A DNA stretch of 64,000 bases from Clostridiaceae bacterium (GCA_011390155.1 JAABSW010000005.1:62001-126000); one strand, 5' to 3'; numbered from the stretch's first letter, positions 51,827-61,645 are shown. The notes: generated by a model not told the origin, from the sequence alone. Translations and numbers: made by a program.

Positions 51827-51862
51827 TAACACAGCCCTGTTCCTCGGAACAGGGCTGTGTTA
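51827..51862. terminator. Bidirectional terminator between chemoreceptor and citrate synthase genes
   Basis: Perfect 15-bp inverted repeat, arms TAACACAGCCCTGTT and AACAGGGCTGTGTTA, 6-nt loop, between convergent genes. T-tracts are poor on both sides, but stem strength is high. Confidence 0.8.
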
Positions 51863-51886
51863 CTAACTTGATTCCAAATTTACTTC

Positions 51887-53353
51887 TTATTCCATTACCG
51901 CTGTGATACCTCTTTGTGCCTGGGGCACATAATCTGTCAAAGGGCACACGCTTTTATAAGCGGGCCGCATGATTCTGTTATCACTGATGATCTGTTCAAT
52001 ACGGTGTGCACACCATCCGGCAATACGAGCTGTTGCAAACAAGGGTGTATACAATTCCTGGGGAATATTCATCAGTTCATACACGAACCCTGAATATAGG
52101 TCCACATTGGCACAAATTGTGAAATCAGGCCCTCTCATTTCTTTAAAGATCTCTTTTGTCAATCTTTCAATGTTGGCGTATAACTGAAACTTTTCTTCAG
52201 CATTTTTTTCCTTGGCCAGCTCAAGGGCTTTGTCCCTCAATAATTCTGCCCGGGGATCAGACAGGGTGTAGACTGCATGGCCCATGCCATAAATTAAACC
52301 TTCCCCGCTGAAAGCTTCTTTTTTCAAAATTTTCACCAAGTACTCCTTCAATTTTTCCGGGTTTTCCCAGTTTAAACAGTTCTCTTCAATGTCTTTCACC
52401 ATGGCTCTCACTTTGATGTTGGCACCACCATGCTTGGGGCCTTTCAGAGATCCAACAGCTGCGGCAATGGCCGAATAGGTATCCGTTCCACTGGAGGACA
52501 CAACCCGATTGGTAAAGGCTGAGTTGTTGCCGCCTCCATGCTCAGCATGGATCACCAAACATAGGTCAAGGATTTCTGCTTCAGTCTGGCTGTACTGGTT
52601 GTCTTTCCGGATCATATGAAGCACATTTTCTGCAGTGCCAATTCCTGGCTGTGGCGAATGAATGTACAGGCTTTTACCGTCATAATAATGAGCTTTTGCC
52701 TGATACCCATAGGAAATAACCGTGGGAAAACGGGCTATCAGTTCGATGCTTTGGCGAAGTACATTAAACACACTGGTATCATCCGGATTGTCATCGCAGG
52801 AATAGAAGGCCAGTATACTGCGTTGCAGCTTGTTCATAATGTCTTTGCTGGGAGATTTAAGAATCATGTTTTCAGTGAAATCCCTGGGCAGAGACCTGTT
52901 TACATCCAGTAGGTCACCGAAGGATTTCAATTGGTTTGCTGTAGGTAATTCACCAAAAAGAAGCAGATGTGTCGTTTCTTCAAAACCATGACGTCCCTCT
53001 TGCTGACAGTGTTTCATCAGTTCTGTCATGTCGATGCCCCGGTAGAATAACTGCCCTTCCACCGGCACCTTTTCATTGTCCAACATGGTATACCCATGCA
53101 CATCAGCAATGTCGGTAAGGCCCACCAACACACCGGTTCCGTTACTATGCCTTAATCCCCTCATCACCTGGTAATCGTCGTAACAGCGAGGGTCAATCAC
53201 GTTGTTTGACTCAGCTTTTGCAACCAGATCTTTAAAGATATCTGTTTCGTGAAAAACCGCCTCATTTTTTTTGTTTAGATGAATAACGGAACCAGCAGCA
53301 GTTTTTTTAGATTTATCTTCCACTGTTTCATCAACTGCCAAATTATAAAGCAT
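51887..53353 (-). CDS. citZ: Citrate synthase
   Basis: 488 residues from the ATG at 53353 (GGAGGTG 7 nt upstream), overlapping the icd end by 11 nt. Condenses acetyl-CoA and oxaloacetate. Catalytic set: H in IHAEHGGGNNSAFT (about 278), H in YGMGHAVYTLSDPRA (about 345) and D in CANVDLYSGF (about 402). Longer than simple bacterial enzymes owing to an N-terminal extension of about 80 residues that reads through into VGLTDIADVHGY. Last gene of the acn-icd-citZ unit, supplying 2-oxoglutarate. Confidence 0.93.
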   Translation of the reverse strand: MLYNLAVDETVEDKSKKTAAGSVIHLNKKNEAVFHETDIFKDLVAKAESNNVIDPRCYDDYQVMRGLRHSNGTGVLVGLTDIADVHGYTMLDNEKVPVEGQLFYRGIDMTELMKHCQQEGRHGFEETTHLLLFGELPTANQLKSFGDLLDVNRSLPRDFTENMILKSPSKDIMNKLQRSILAFYSCDDNPDDTSVFNVLRQSIELIARFPTVISYGYQAKAHYYDGKSLYIHSPQPGIGTAENVLHMIRKDNQYSQTEAEILDLCLVIHAEHGGGNNSAFTNRVVSSSGTDTYSAIAAAVGSLKGPKHGGANIKVRAMVKDIEENCLNWENPEKLKEYLVKILKKEAFSGEGLIYGMGHAVYTLSDPRAELLRDKALELAKEKNAEEKFQLYANIERLTKEIFKEMRGPDFTICANVDLYSGFVYELMNIPQELYTPLFATARIAGWCAHRIEQIISDNRIMRPAYKSVCPLTDYVPQAQRGITAVME

Positions 53354-54341
53354 GGATAACCACCTCCGTGAATGTGTGTGTGTTTGAATTGCCACCCAGA
53401 TCGAGAGTCAATGACTCCTTCTTTTCCAGCACTTCCCAAATTGCCTTACGGATACGTTGGGCAGATTCTTTTTCGTCCAGGTAATCCAGCATCATGGCTG
53501 CACTGAGAATAAGGGCTGTTGGGTTGGCAATACCTTGTCCGGCAATGTCTGGAGCGCTGCCGTGGACCGCTTCAAAGATGGCGCAATCGTCGCCAATGTT
53601 TGCTCCCGGCACCAACCCCAATCCACCCACTAAACCAGCTGCCAGGTCTGACAGGATGTCTCCATAGAGGTTTTCAGTGACAATAACATCATATTTTTCT
53701 GGATACATAACCAATTGCATACACATGTTATCCACGATCACCTCTGAATAGTCAATGTCTTGGTAGTCTGTTGCCACTTCCCGGACTGTTTCAAGAAACA
53801 ATCCATCCGCCTGTTTCATGATGTTGGCTTTATGAACAGCAGAAACCTTTTTCCTTCCCATTTGACGAGCGTAGGCGAAAGCTTCCTGAGCAATTCGTTT
53901 TGAAGCCTGTCGGGTAATCACTTTTATGCCATGCACCTCATTTTCAGAAATTCTGTTTTCCAGTCCGGCATACAGGTCTTCCGTGTTTTCTCTGAAAATC
54001 ACCAAGTCTACATCGCTGTAGCGTCCAATACCCGGATAACTTTTTACAGGACGTACATTGGCAAATAGATTGTATTTTTGACGCAAGGCCACGTTAATGC
54101 TTTTGAATCCGGTACCCACCGGTGTTGTGATGGGGCCTTTCAGTGCAACGCCATGTCTTTCGATCGCATCATAAACACTACGTGGCACCAGTTCTCCAGT
54201 GGTTTCAAGCATATGAGCTCCCGCTTCTTCAACGATCCAGTCGACCTTTACTCCGGTTGCCTCCACAATGCGACGAGTGGCTTCCGCTACTTCCGGGCCT
54301 ATACCGTCTCCTGGAATCAATACCACCTTATGATGCATCAT
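53343..54341 (-). CDS. icd: Isocitrate dehydrogenase (NAD type, IMDH/IDH family)
   Basis: 332 residues; ATG at 54341 inside the end of the aconitase gene (14-nt overlap). Beta-decarboxylating dehydrogenase: [13 protein letters not shown] (4-16), [13 protein letters not shown] (about 114-126, phosphorylation-loop serine position replaced by Thr), [10 protein letters not shown] (catalytic lysine about 168), [14 protein letters not shown] (metal aspartates about 225) and [15 protein letters not shown], the NAD-preferring pattern. Context with aconitase and citrate synthase favours isocitrate over isopropylmalate. Confidence 0.9.
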   Translation of the reverse strand: MMHHKVVLIPGDGIGPEVAEATRRIVEATGVKVDWIVEEAGAHMLETTGELVPRSVYDAIERHGVALKGPITTPVGTGFKSINVALRQKYNLFANVRPVKSYPGIGRYSDVDLVIFRENTEDLYAGLENRISENEVHGIKVITRQASKRIAQEAFAYARQMGRKKVSAVHKANIMKQADGLFLETVREVATDYQDIDYSEVIVDNMCMQLVMYPEKYDVIVTENLYGDILSDLAAGLVGGLGLVPGANIGDDCAIFEAVHGSAPDIAGQGIANPTALILSAAMMLDYLDEKESAQRIRKAIWEVLEKKESLTLDLGGNSNTHTFTEVVIHAL

Positions 54342-56262
54342 TAACGTCTCCTTTCACCGCGTAATGTAAAGCTCCTCCAGCTTTCAACATAGCCACATCT
54401 CTGACAGAACCCTGGAAGTTCACTTGAAAACTTACTTTTGTATTGTTATTAACTACTGTAACCAATTCTTTATCATCCAAAGCTGAAAGGTTTTCAATGC
54501 GTAGTGAATCCCCTTCATTGACCATTCCATAGTCCTCATCTTTGACAAAGACCAAGGGTAAAATACCGGCATTGATCAAATTAGCCTGATGAATCCGTGC
54601 AAAAGATTTAGCAATCACAACTTTTACACCCAGGTAAAGAGGCACTAAGGCAGCATGTTCTCTGCTGGAGCCTTGCCCATAATTGTTACCACCTATTACA
54701 ATCCCCTGACCAGCCCGAAGGGCACGGTCACTGAAATCATCGACGATTGTGCTAAAACAATGTTTGGACAGTTCTGGTATGTTTGATCGGAAGGGTAACA
54801 ATGAAGCATTGGAGGGCATAATATCGTCCGTGGTGATGTTATCCTCTGTTTTAAGTAACACTTCAGCTTCCAATTCGTTTTCCATGAGAGTGCCCTGAGG
54901 CACAGGTTTGATGTTTGGTCCCATTTCAATTGTCATCTGGGGTTCAGGTGAATTAGCAATCCAATAGCCATCATCATTGGCATATACTTTCGGTTCTTCA
55001 ATATTCATTGCCTCTCCCAGTGACCGGGGATCCGTCAGATAACCTGCTATCGCTGAGGCCGCTGCTGTCTCAGGACTGACGAGAAAGACATCCGCGTCCA
55101 CCGTACCACAACGCCCTTTAAAGTTTCGGTTAAAGGTTCTCAGTGACACTGCACCACTTTTGGGTGCCTGTCCCATGCCAATGCAAGGACCACATCCCGC
55201 TTCCAGCAGCCTTGCCCCTGCGCCGATGAGATCGGCCATGGCACCATTCTCGGCCAACATCTTCAGCACATTGCTGCTGCCTGGGCTCAGGGTAAGGCTA
55301 ACCCGCGGATGAACCTTTTTACCTTTTAAAATCCCAGCCACCTTCATAAAATCAGCATAGGACCCATTGGTACAACTGCCGATGTTCACCTGGTCTACAT
55401 CGATAGCGCCGATATCTGCAATGGTTGCCACCTTGTCAGGACTGTGGGGCATAGCCGCACAAGGCTCCACTTCATCCAGGTAAATGATGATGGTTTCATC
55501 ATAATCAGCCTCTTCATCTGCCGACAATGGTTTATAGGCTTCCCCACGACCCTGTCGTTTCAAAAAGTCATACGTGATTTCATCGCTGGGAAACAACGAG
55601 GTGGTTGCTCCCAGTTCAGCTCCCATGTTTGTAATGGTAGCTCGTTCAGGTACCGTTAACTGTTTCAACCCATCTCCCGAATATTCAAGGATAGCGTTAA
55701 CGCCTCCCTTAACAGAGAGTTTCCCCAGGATGTGCAAAATGATGTCCTTGGCACTGACCCAGGGTTTTCGCTGCCCTGTCAGGCAGATATTCACGATCCG
55801 AGGCATTTTAAGATAATAGTTTCCTTTCGCCATGGCCACTGCCACGTCCAGGCCTCCCGCTCCAATGGCCAGCATACCCATACCCCCACTGGTGGGTGTG
55901 TGGCTGTCAGAGCCAATCAGCACATCCCCAGGCTTGGAAAAACGTTCCAAGTGCAGTTGATGACAGATCCCATTTCCTGGTTTGGAGAAAACAATACCGT
56001 ATTTTGCTGCCACCGATTGAATAAAGGCATGGTCATCCGCGTTTTCAAAACCAGCTTGCAGCATGTTATGGTCTATGTAGGCAACAGAAAGATCTGTTTT
56101 CAATTCTTTAATGCCCATGGCTTCCAGTTGTAAGTAAACCATGGTACCCGTGGAATCCTGGGTAAGTGTTTGATTAACTTTAATGGCAATTTCGTGACCT
56201 TGTTGCAATTCACCTTCCAGCAAATGTGATTTCAGAATTTTGACAGTTAAATTTGTCGACAT
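54328..56262 (-). CDS. acnA: Aconitate hydratase
   Basis: 644 residues from the ATG at 56262 (GGAGG 5 nt upstream); a longer frame to 56367 covers the promoter. [4Fe-4S] enzyme isomerising citrate to isocitrate. Iron-sulfur cysteines are in IGSCTNGSYADF (about 320) and AGCGPCIGMGQAP (about 382-394). Swivelling domain 4 contains GGNNYGQGSSREHAAL (about 537-552). Of the shorter single-chain type found in Clostridia. First gene of the operon, behind a consensus promoter and a long inverted repeat. Confidence 0.94.
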   Translation of the reverse strand: MSTNLTVKILKSHLLEGELQQGHEIAIKVNQTLTQDSTGTMVYLQLEAMGIKELKTDLSVAYIDHNMLQAGFENADDHAFIQSVAAKYGIVFSKPGNGICHQLHLERFSKPGDVLIGSDSHTPTSGGMGMLAIGAGGLDVAVAMAKGNYYLKMPRIVNICLTGQRKPWVSAKDIILHILGKLSVKGGVNAILEYSGDGLKQLTVPERATITNMGAELGATTSLFPSDEITYDFLKRQGRGEAYKPLSADEEADYDETIIIYLDEVEPCAAMPHSPDKVATIADIGAIDVDQVNIGSCTNGSYADFMKVAGILKGKKVHPRVSLTLSPGSSNVLKMLAENGAMADLIGAGARLLEAGCGPCIGMGQAPKSGAVSLRTFNRNFKGRCGTVDADVFLVSPETAAASAIAGYLTDPRSLGEAMNIEEPKVYANDDGYWIANSPEPQMTIEMGPNIKPVPQGTLMENELEAEVLLKTEDNITTDDIMPSNASLLPFRSNIPELSKHCFSTIVDDFSDRALRAGQGIVIGGNNYGQGSSREHAALVPLYLGVKVVIAKSFARIHQANLINAGILPLVFVKDEDYGMVNEGDSLRIENLSALDDKELVTVVNNNTKVSFQVNFQGSVRDVAMLKAGGALHYAVKGDVNDAS

Positions 56263-56330
56263 GGCAACCTCCATTGTTTTACCTTTACAGTAACGGACAA
56301 AATAGAAATAATTGCAATTTAATTTCGTAA

Positions 56331-56369
56331 ACTTGCATTTTATATGTTTAAACCAGATTATATGCAAGT
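56331..56369. promoter_or_regulatory. Inverted repeat over the aconitase promoter
   Basis: ACTTGCAT (56331-56338) and ATGCAAGT (56362-56369), perfect 8-bp arms 23 bp apart. The upstream arm abuts the -10 box and the other lies just inside the transcript, so a dimeric repressor site or DNA loop is possible. Confidence 0.55.
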
Positions 56370-56385
56370 AGAGTCAATTTGTCAA
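56357..56385 (-). promoter_or_regulatory. Consensus sigma-A promoter of the acn-icd-citZ operon
   Basis: Minus strand TTGACA (56380-56385), 17-bp spacer, TATAAT (56357-56362): full match to consensus. The rest of the 376-bp gap 56263-56638 is AT-rich with repeated TTTTGC/TGCAA words and, for the plus strand, TTTAAA-N17-TATAGT (about 56550-56580) as a weak megL promoter. No SAM or T-box riboswitch was recognised. Confidence 0.9.
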
Positions 56386-56638
56386 GCATTTTGGAGGTTT
56401 TTATTGCGTTTTTATGCATATTTTTGCAATATTTTGCTACGTGTACGTCATTTTTATTTTTATAGTAATTGTGTCTGATTTCTTTTTGATGATATTATTC
56501 ACCACTTCATTTGTTCAAGACAACGTTATTTCACAATGTCATTTAAGTGGTTTAAACCTTCCCATTTTAATGTTATAGTGAAATAGCGGTTAGTTAATTA
56601 AATCGCAAGCAACATTATAAAACCAGGGAGGTCATAAA

Positions 56639-57838
56639 ATGAACAAAGAATCACTGGCTAAAATGGGCTTTGCCACACAAAGTATCCATGGCGGCCACAA
56701 AAAAAACGACATGGGCGCATTGGCAACACCTATTTACCAAACATCCACCTTCACTTTCGAAAACGCTGACCAGGGCGGTCATTGTTTTGCAGGCGAAGCG
56801 TCTGGCTATATTTATTCCCGCATTGGTAACCCATCCTGCACAGAAGTGGAAGAAAAGCTGGCTCTCCTTGAAGAAGGGGAAGCGGCTGTTGCCACAGCCT
56901 CTGGTATGGGCGCCATCACCTCTGCCATGTGGTCTATTGTTAAAGCAGGTGACCATATCGTCTCTTCCGAAACCATCTATGGGTGTACCTTTGCATTATT
57001 AAGCCACGGTGTCACACGTTTTGGCGTTGAAGTAACCTTTGTCGACCCGAAGGATCCTGAAAATGTACGAAAAGCCATGAAACCCAACACCAAGTTAGTC
57101 TATTTAGAAACTCCAGCTAATCCCACTCTTGACCTGACAGACCTGGAAGCCATTTCTAAGATCGCTCACGAACAGGAAGGCTGTCTGGTAATGGTGGACA
57201 ACACTTTCTGCACACCCTATCTGCAAAAACCCCTGACCATGGGTGCAGACGTGGTGGTTCACTCAGCCACCAAATACCTGAATGGACACGGCGATGTGAT
57301 TGCAGGATTTGTTGTGGGCACCCAGGAGCTAATGGATGAAGTGCGATTCTTTGGACTGAAAGACATGACAGGCGCTGCTCTAAGCCCTTTCAACGCTTTC
57401 CTTATCACTCGGGGCATGAAGACCCTTGATATCCGCATGGAACGACACTGTGCCAATGCTAAGGTGGTTGCCACGTTTTTAAGGGATCACCCTGCTGTGG
57501 AAAAAATGTACTACCCAGGGTTCGAAGATTTTCCTCAATATGAGCTGGCAAAACGTCAGATGAAATTACCTGGTGCCATGATCGCTTTTGAGGTAACCGG
57601 AGGGCTGGAAGGCGGCAAAAAAGTCATGGACAATGTACACCTGTGCAGTCTTGCCGTCAGTCTGGGTGATGCCGAAACTCTGATACAACATCCAGCCTCC
57701 ATGACTCACTCCACCTATACACCTGAAGAACTGGCAGACGCCGGCATCAGCGAAGGCTTGGTACGTTTATCTGTGGGGTTGGAAGATCCGGAAGATATCA
57801 TTGCAGACCTGAAACAAGTATTGGACGCTTTACTTTAA
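56639..57838 (+). CDS. megL: Methionine gamma-lyase
   Basis: 399 residues; ATG with GGGAGG 7 nt upstream. PLP enzyme splitting methionine to methanethiol, 2-oxobutyrate and ammonia. Y114 and C116 in [10 protein letters not shown] match the key residues that separate this enzyme from cystathionine lyases; PLP lysine K212 is in [21 protein letters not shown] (59-67) is the phosphate-binding YxR motif. Followed 24 nt later by an SLC13-type transporter, likely co-transcribed. Confidence 0.93.
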   Translation: MNKESLAKMGFATQSIHGGHKKNDMGALATPIYQTSTFTFENADQGGHCFAGEASGYIYSRIGNPSCTEVEEKLALLEEGEAAVATASGMGAITSAMWSIVKAGDHIVSSETIYGCTFALLSHGVTRFGVEVTFVDPKDPENVRKAMKPNTKLVYLETPANPTLDLTDLEAISKIAHEQEGCLVMVDNTFCTPYLQKPLTMGADVVVHSATKYLNGHGDVIAGFVVGTQELMDEVRFFGLKDMTGAALSPFNAFLITRGMKTLDIRMERHCANAKVVATFLRDHPAVEKMYYPGFEDFPQYELAKRQMKLPGAMIAFEVTGGLEGGKKVMDNVHLCSLAVSLGDAETLIQHPASMTHSTYTPEELADAGISEGLVRLSVGLEDPEDIIADLKQVLDALL

Positions 57839-57862
57839 TTGAAATAAAAGGATTGAACCAAC

Positions 57863-59641
57863 ATGTCCATCGATCAATACATGATTTTCACACTTATTTT
57901 TATCATGTTACTGTTTTTCATCTGGGGAAAATGGCGTTATGATCTGATAGCTCTGGTTACACTGCTCATCGCCACTTTCCTTGGACTTGTGCCTTTTGAA
58001 AAAGCCTTTGCAGGTTTTGGTCATCCGGCTGTTATTACTGTGGCCGCTGTTTTAGTGGTGAGTAAAGGGCTGATGAATGCAGGTATCGTTGATTTTATTG
58101 CAAAAAACATAATGAAAATGGGCGAACACACCATGGTCCAATTGACATTGCTGGTGTTGGCCGTGACTGTGAGTTCCGCTTTTATGAATAACATTGGGGC
58201 CCTGGCGCTTATGATGCCTGTTGCCATCAAAATGGCACGCAGGAGCAACAAATCACCTTCCTTATTTTTAATGCCCCTTGCTTTTGGTTCTCTTCTTGGA
58301 GGTATGATGACATTGGTGGGAACACCTCCCAATATAATCATCTCCACCTTTCGGGCTGACGCCCTGGATGGAGAACCATTTCGGATGTTTGATTTTGCCC
58401 CTGTGGGTGCTGCGGTTGCTTTTGCCGGGATTGTGTTTATCCTGTTGATTGGATGGCGCTTGATTCCCGAGCGCAAAGCAGGTGTTTCCCGGGAAGATTT
58501 ATTTGAAATCAATGATTATATCAGCGAACTAATCATCCCAGAAGGTTCTTCTCTGGCCGGCAAAACCGTTGGAGAACTGGAAGCCTCCATTAAAGGAGAA
58601 TTAAAAGTGCTGGGCCTGGTGAAAAATGACAAGAACTATCCAGCTCCTTCCGCTTTTCGCATTCTCAGCGAAGGAAACTCAGTTATTGTGGAAGCAGCAA
58701 CAGATGAAATACAGGAACTGTTGGATGCAACAGACTTGGTGCTGGCAGATTCTGATAAGCTTTCGGAAAAAGACATTAGTTCAGAAGATGTGAGTATTGT
58801 TGAAGCAGTGATTATGAACAATTCATTCATCATTGGAAAGACCGCCAAATTTCTCCAGCTGCGCACCCGGTATGGTATTAATTTATTGGGAGTGGCACGA
58901 GAAGGCGTACGGATCAACGAAATTCCAGACAACGTCCGCTTTCAAATCGGCGATATACTTTTGCTTCAGGGTGATGCCAACACCATGACAGAATCACTGA
59001 CTTCCCTGGGGTGTCTTCCCCTGGCTGAACGAGGTATCAGCCTTGGAAAACCCCGAAGACTGTTGCTAAGTGTTGCTATCTTTGTCACATCACTGGCCCT
59101 ATCTGCAACAGGCGTCCTGCCTGTACAAGTGGCTTTTGCATCAGCAGCCGCTGTCATGGTGCTCACAAGGTTTATCACCTTAAAAGAGGTCTATGACAGT
59201 ATTGACTGGCCAATCATCATTCTATTGGGAGCTATTATCCCCGTTAGTCAAGTGTTGGAAACTTCTGGAGGCGCACAGCTCATCGCAGGAAAAATACTTT
59301 TAGTAGCTGACCGCGTTCCCCCATGGGGAACAGTAGCAATGATCCTTATCACTGCGATGATGTTGTCAGATGTAGTCAATAATGCGGCTGCAGTACTGAT
59401 CATGGCACCTATTGCCATTGAGATAGCCTTGGGACTGGCAATTTCACCTGATCCTCTCCTTATGAGTGTCGCCATCGGGGCTTCCTGCTCATTCCTAACA
59501 CCCATAGGCCATCAATCCAATACACTGGTAATGGGACCAGGCGGCTATAGATTTGGTGATTACTGGAAACTGGGTTTGCCACTGGAAATCATTGTGGTGG
59601 CAGTGGCTGTACCATTAATTCTTATCGTGTGGCCTTTGTAG
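57863..59641 (+). CDS. SLC13/DASS-type permease with RCK_C (TrkA-C) domains
   Basis: 592 residues; ATG with AAAGGA 10 nt upstream. N-terminal transport half with FMNNIGALALMMPVA (about 110-124) and GGMMTLVGTPPNIIIS (about 152-167), two soluble TrkA-C-like domains (about 215-300 and 308-390), then the second transport half with DVVNNAAAVLIMAPIAI and CSFLTPIGHQSNTLVMGPGG. This arrangement is the sulfate/anion permease group. Substrate unknown; linkage to methionine gamma-lyase suggests a sulfur compound or 2-oxo acid. Confidence 0.88.
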   Translation: MSIDQYMIFTLIFIMLLFFIWGKWRYDLIALVTLLIATFLGLVPFEKAFAGFGHPAVITVAAVLVVSKGLMNAGIVDFIAKNIMKMGEHTMVQLTLLVLAVTVSSAFMNNIGALALMMPVAIKMARRSNKSPSLFLMPLAFGSLLGGMMTLVGTPPNIIISTFRADALDGEPFRMFDFAPVGAAVAFAGIVFILLIGWRLIPERKAGVSREDLFEINDYISELIIPEGSSLAGKTVGELEASIKGELKVLGLVKNDKNYPAPSAFRILSEGNSVIVEAATDEIQELLDATDLVLADSDKLSEKDISSEDVSIVEAVIMNNSFIIGKTAKFLQLRTRYGINLLGVAREGVRINEIPDNVRFQIGDILLLQGDANTMTESLTSLGCLPLAERGISLGKPRRLLLSVAIFVTSLALSATGVLPVQVAFASAAAVMVLTRFITLKEVYDSIDWPIIILLGAIIPVSQVLETSGGAQLIAGKILLVADRVPPWGTVAMILITAMMLSDVVNNAAAVLIMAPIAIEIALGLAISPDPLLMSVAIGASCSFLTPIGHQSNTLVMGPGGYRFGDYWKLGLPLEIIVVAVAVPLILIVWPL

Positions 59642-59677
59642 CATCTCATCCGTCGTAGATATACGCTTTCACCCAAA

Positions 59678-59716
59678 CAACAGGCCCTATGCAGACTTTC
59701 TGCATAGGGCCTGTTG
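59678..59716. terminator. Bidirectional terminator between permease and SDR genes
   Basis: Perfect 18-bp inverted repeat with arms beginning CAACAGGCCCTATG and a 3-nt loop; CTATTT follows on the plus strand, TTTGGG on the minus. Confidence 0.88.
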
Positions 59717-59720
59717 CTAT

Positions 59721-60497
59721 TTAGTAGCCTGACGTTAAACCAAAATCAATGGATAAACAGGCTCCTGTTATTGCCTTCACTTTATTGGACGAAAGGAACA
59801 TAATGGCCTCTGCCACCTCTTCCGGTTGGGTGAAACGGGCACTATTACCCTGAGGATAGTTTGCCAACAAGGATGCTTCATAAGCCTTTCGGTCATCAAA
59901 TTCTGATTGAAGAAAAGCTTTGTCCAACATAGGTGTTTCCACATCTCCCGGACAAACAGCATTGACCCGAATGCCACGTTCTGCCAGCTCCACTGCCAGG
60001 GCTTTGGTCATCAGGGTCACTGCCCCTTTTGACGCACAATATATGGCAGCTTCCTTGTTACCAATCAATCCGGAATCAGAACTGACGTTTACAATTGCAC
60101 CCTCACAAGCTTCCAGCAAGGGGATCGCAAAGCGGCACATGAAGAAGGTGCCTTTGGCATTAATATCCATGACTTCATCCCATATTTCCTCCGACATAGT
60201 ATCACTTGGCCCGTCTCTCCAGATACCTGCAGCGTTTACCAGCACATCAAGTACATCACCCACCTCTTCCACCATTTGAATGATCCGTTGACACTCTGAA
60301 ACCTCAGACACATCTCCAGGAAGTGAAATAGCCTTCCCCGGCAAATGTCGAAAACTCTCCAAGGCTTTGTTCAGCTTTTCTTCACTGCGGCCGACACAAT
60401 ATACTTTGCATCCCCTCTCCAAAAAAAGCTTTGCCGTTGAAAAACCAATGCCGCTGGAAGCGCCTGTCACTAACACTCTCCTCTGCTCATTGTTCAT
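59721..60497 (-). CDS. Short-chain dehydrogenase/reductase
   Basis: 258 residues; ATG at 60497 with AGGAGG 7 nt upstream. Classical SDR: TGASSGIGFSTAK (cofactor motif TGxxxGIG, about 11-23), NAAGIW (about 88-93), catalytic S near 140 and YCASK (about 153-157). The R at the end of strand 2 (YCVGRSEE) suggests NADP preference. Substrate unknown. Divergent from the YdeI-like gene; its stop is 4 nt from the shared terminator. Confidence 0.92.
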   Translation of the reverse strand: MNNEQRRVLVTGASSGIGFSTAKLFLERGCKVYCVGRSEEKLNKALESFRHLPGKAISLPGDVSEVSECQRIIQMVEEVGDVLDVLVNAAGIWRDGPSDTMSEEIWDEVMDINAKGTFFMCRFAIPLLEACEGAIVNVSSDSGLIGNKEAAIYCASKGAVTLMTKALAVELAERGIRVNAVCPGDVETPMLDKAFLQSEFDDRKAYEASLLANYPQGNSARFTQPEEVAEAIMFLSSNKVKAITGACLSIDFGLTSGY

Positions 60498-60627
60498 TTG
60501 TTAGCCTCCTATTCTAAGTTTTTAATACCCAGTATACAGTACACACTCCTTATCCTCTTCCACGGAATATTAAGATTTGTTTGGGGTATGATTTACTCAT
60601 ATTATACATGGAACAGGAGCAATGATC

Positions 60628-61161
60628 ATGGCAACAATACAATTTGAAACAAAAATTCTTGACATAAACGGTTGGAAAATCATCCGATTCCCCCAAAATG
60701 CCAGCGAAGCCCTTTCTTCAAGGGGTATGGTCATGGTTAAGGGTGCCATGAATGAAATTGATTTCGAAACGATCCTTGAACCTGACGGTGCCGGGAGTCA
60801 TTGGTTTCGTGTTAGTGATGGTTTATCTAAAGAGGCGCAGGCTGGCGCTGGTGATACGGTGACTTTGACAGTTAATCAGTCAGATGTCTGGATTGAACCC
60901 GACATTCCCCCTGATTTATTAAGCTCCCTTGCATCCTCTGATCTGCAAACTCAATGGGATCAACTGACAACTAAAGCCCGTTGGGAGTGGATTCGCTGGA
61001 TTCGGTTTACCAAAAACCCTTCAACCCGCAATAAGAGGATTAAGGCTTTATGTTCAATGCTCAAAGCTGGAAAAAGAAGACCCTGTTGCTTTGACTACAG
61101 TCGTTGTACCGAAACAGCTGTGTCGAAAAGCGGTGTGCTGCTGGATAAACAGGAGTCTTAG
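60628..61161 (+). CDS. DUF1905 / YdeI-like (OmdA) protein
   Basis: 177 residues from the ATG at 60628 (GGAG 8 nt upstream; ATG 60622 is too close to it). N-terminal beta-barrel DUF1905 domain (FETKILDINGWKIIRFP...GMVMVKGAMNE, in parts) and a C-terminal YdeI/OmdA helical domain (ARWEWIRWIRFTKNP, NKRIKALCSMLKAGKRRPC). YdeI relatives are described as bacteriocin or antimicrobial-peptide protection proteins. The last six residues (LDKQES) and the stop lie in copy 2 of a dispersed repeat. Confidence 0.8.
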   Translation: MATIQFETKILDINGWKIIRFPQNASEALSSRGMVMVKGAMNEIDFETILEPDGAGSHWFRVSDGLSKEAQAGAGDTVTLTVNQSDVWIEPDIPPDLLSSLASSDLQTQWDQLTTKARWEWIRWIRFTKNPSTRNKRIKALCSMLKAGKRRPCCFDYSRCTETAVSKSGVLLDKQES

Positions 61162-61182
61162 CGGTGGTAACCATTGGATAAA
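61141..61182 (+). repeat. Copy 2 of the 42-bp dispersed repeat
   Basis: 37 of 42 positions match 19988-20029 (opposite strand). As in copy 1, the first 21 bases encode LDKQ(D/E)S-stop, ending an unrelated gene, and the remainder is non-coding. Confidence 0.75.
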
Positions 61183-61209
61183 TAATTGTTTTATGAAAGG
61201 AGAACACCC

Positions 61210-61629
61210 ATGTACCAGGCAAAAACAAAGGAAAATGAGCAGGACGTTTTAGCGCTTATCCAACAAGTGGAATCCGATAAAAAAAGAGAAGATGCCCTGA
61301 CGCTGCTGAACATTTTCACAGAAACCTCAGGGCACCCTCCGAAGATGTGGGGTGACAGCATTATTGGATTTGGACATTATCATTACACATATGCCTCTGG
61401 TCATGAAGGCGATGCCCCATTGGTGGGATTTTCTCCCCGCAAGGCCAAAACCAGCCTTTACTTTGCCACTGGCGACTCTGAACGGGAAAAACTGTTGAAA
61501 AAACTGGGCAAACACACCTCTGGAAAAGCCTGTGTCTACATTAATAAGTTGGATGACATCGATGTTGATGTATTAAAACAGCTGATCACCCAGTCCATTA
61601 ACTTTCTTAAAACCCTTTATCCAGAATAA
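61210..61629 (+). CDS. DUF1801 protein
   Basis: 139 residues from the ATG at 61210 (AAAGGAG 7 nt upstream). DUF1801 features: P-P-K-M-W-G-D near residue 37 followed by GFGHYHY and LYFATGDSEREKLLKKLGKHTSGKACVYI (in parts), then DVLKQLI. A YdhG/Fra-like fold of unknown function, sometimes next to YdeI-type proteins, as here (48-nt gap). Confidence 0.85.
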   Translation: MYQAKTKENEQDVLALIQQVESDKKREDALTLLNIFTETSGHPPKMWGDSIIGFGHYHYTYASGHEGDAPLVGFSPRKAKTSLYFATGDSEREKLLKKLGKHTSGKACVYINKLDDIDVDVLKQLITQSINFLKTLYPE

Positions 61630-61645
61630 ACATTTCTTTAAGAAA

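Noticed and set aside
56386-56638. SAM (S-box) or T-box riboswitch upstream of methionine gamma-lyase
   Set aside because: The leader is AT-rich and unstructured by eye, with no conserved riboswitch core or terminator.
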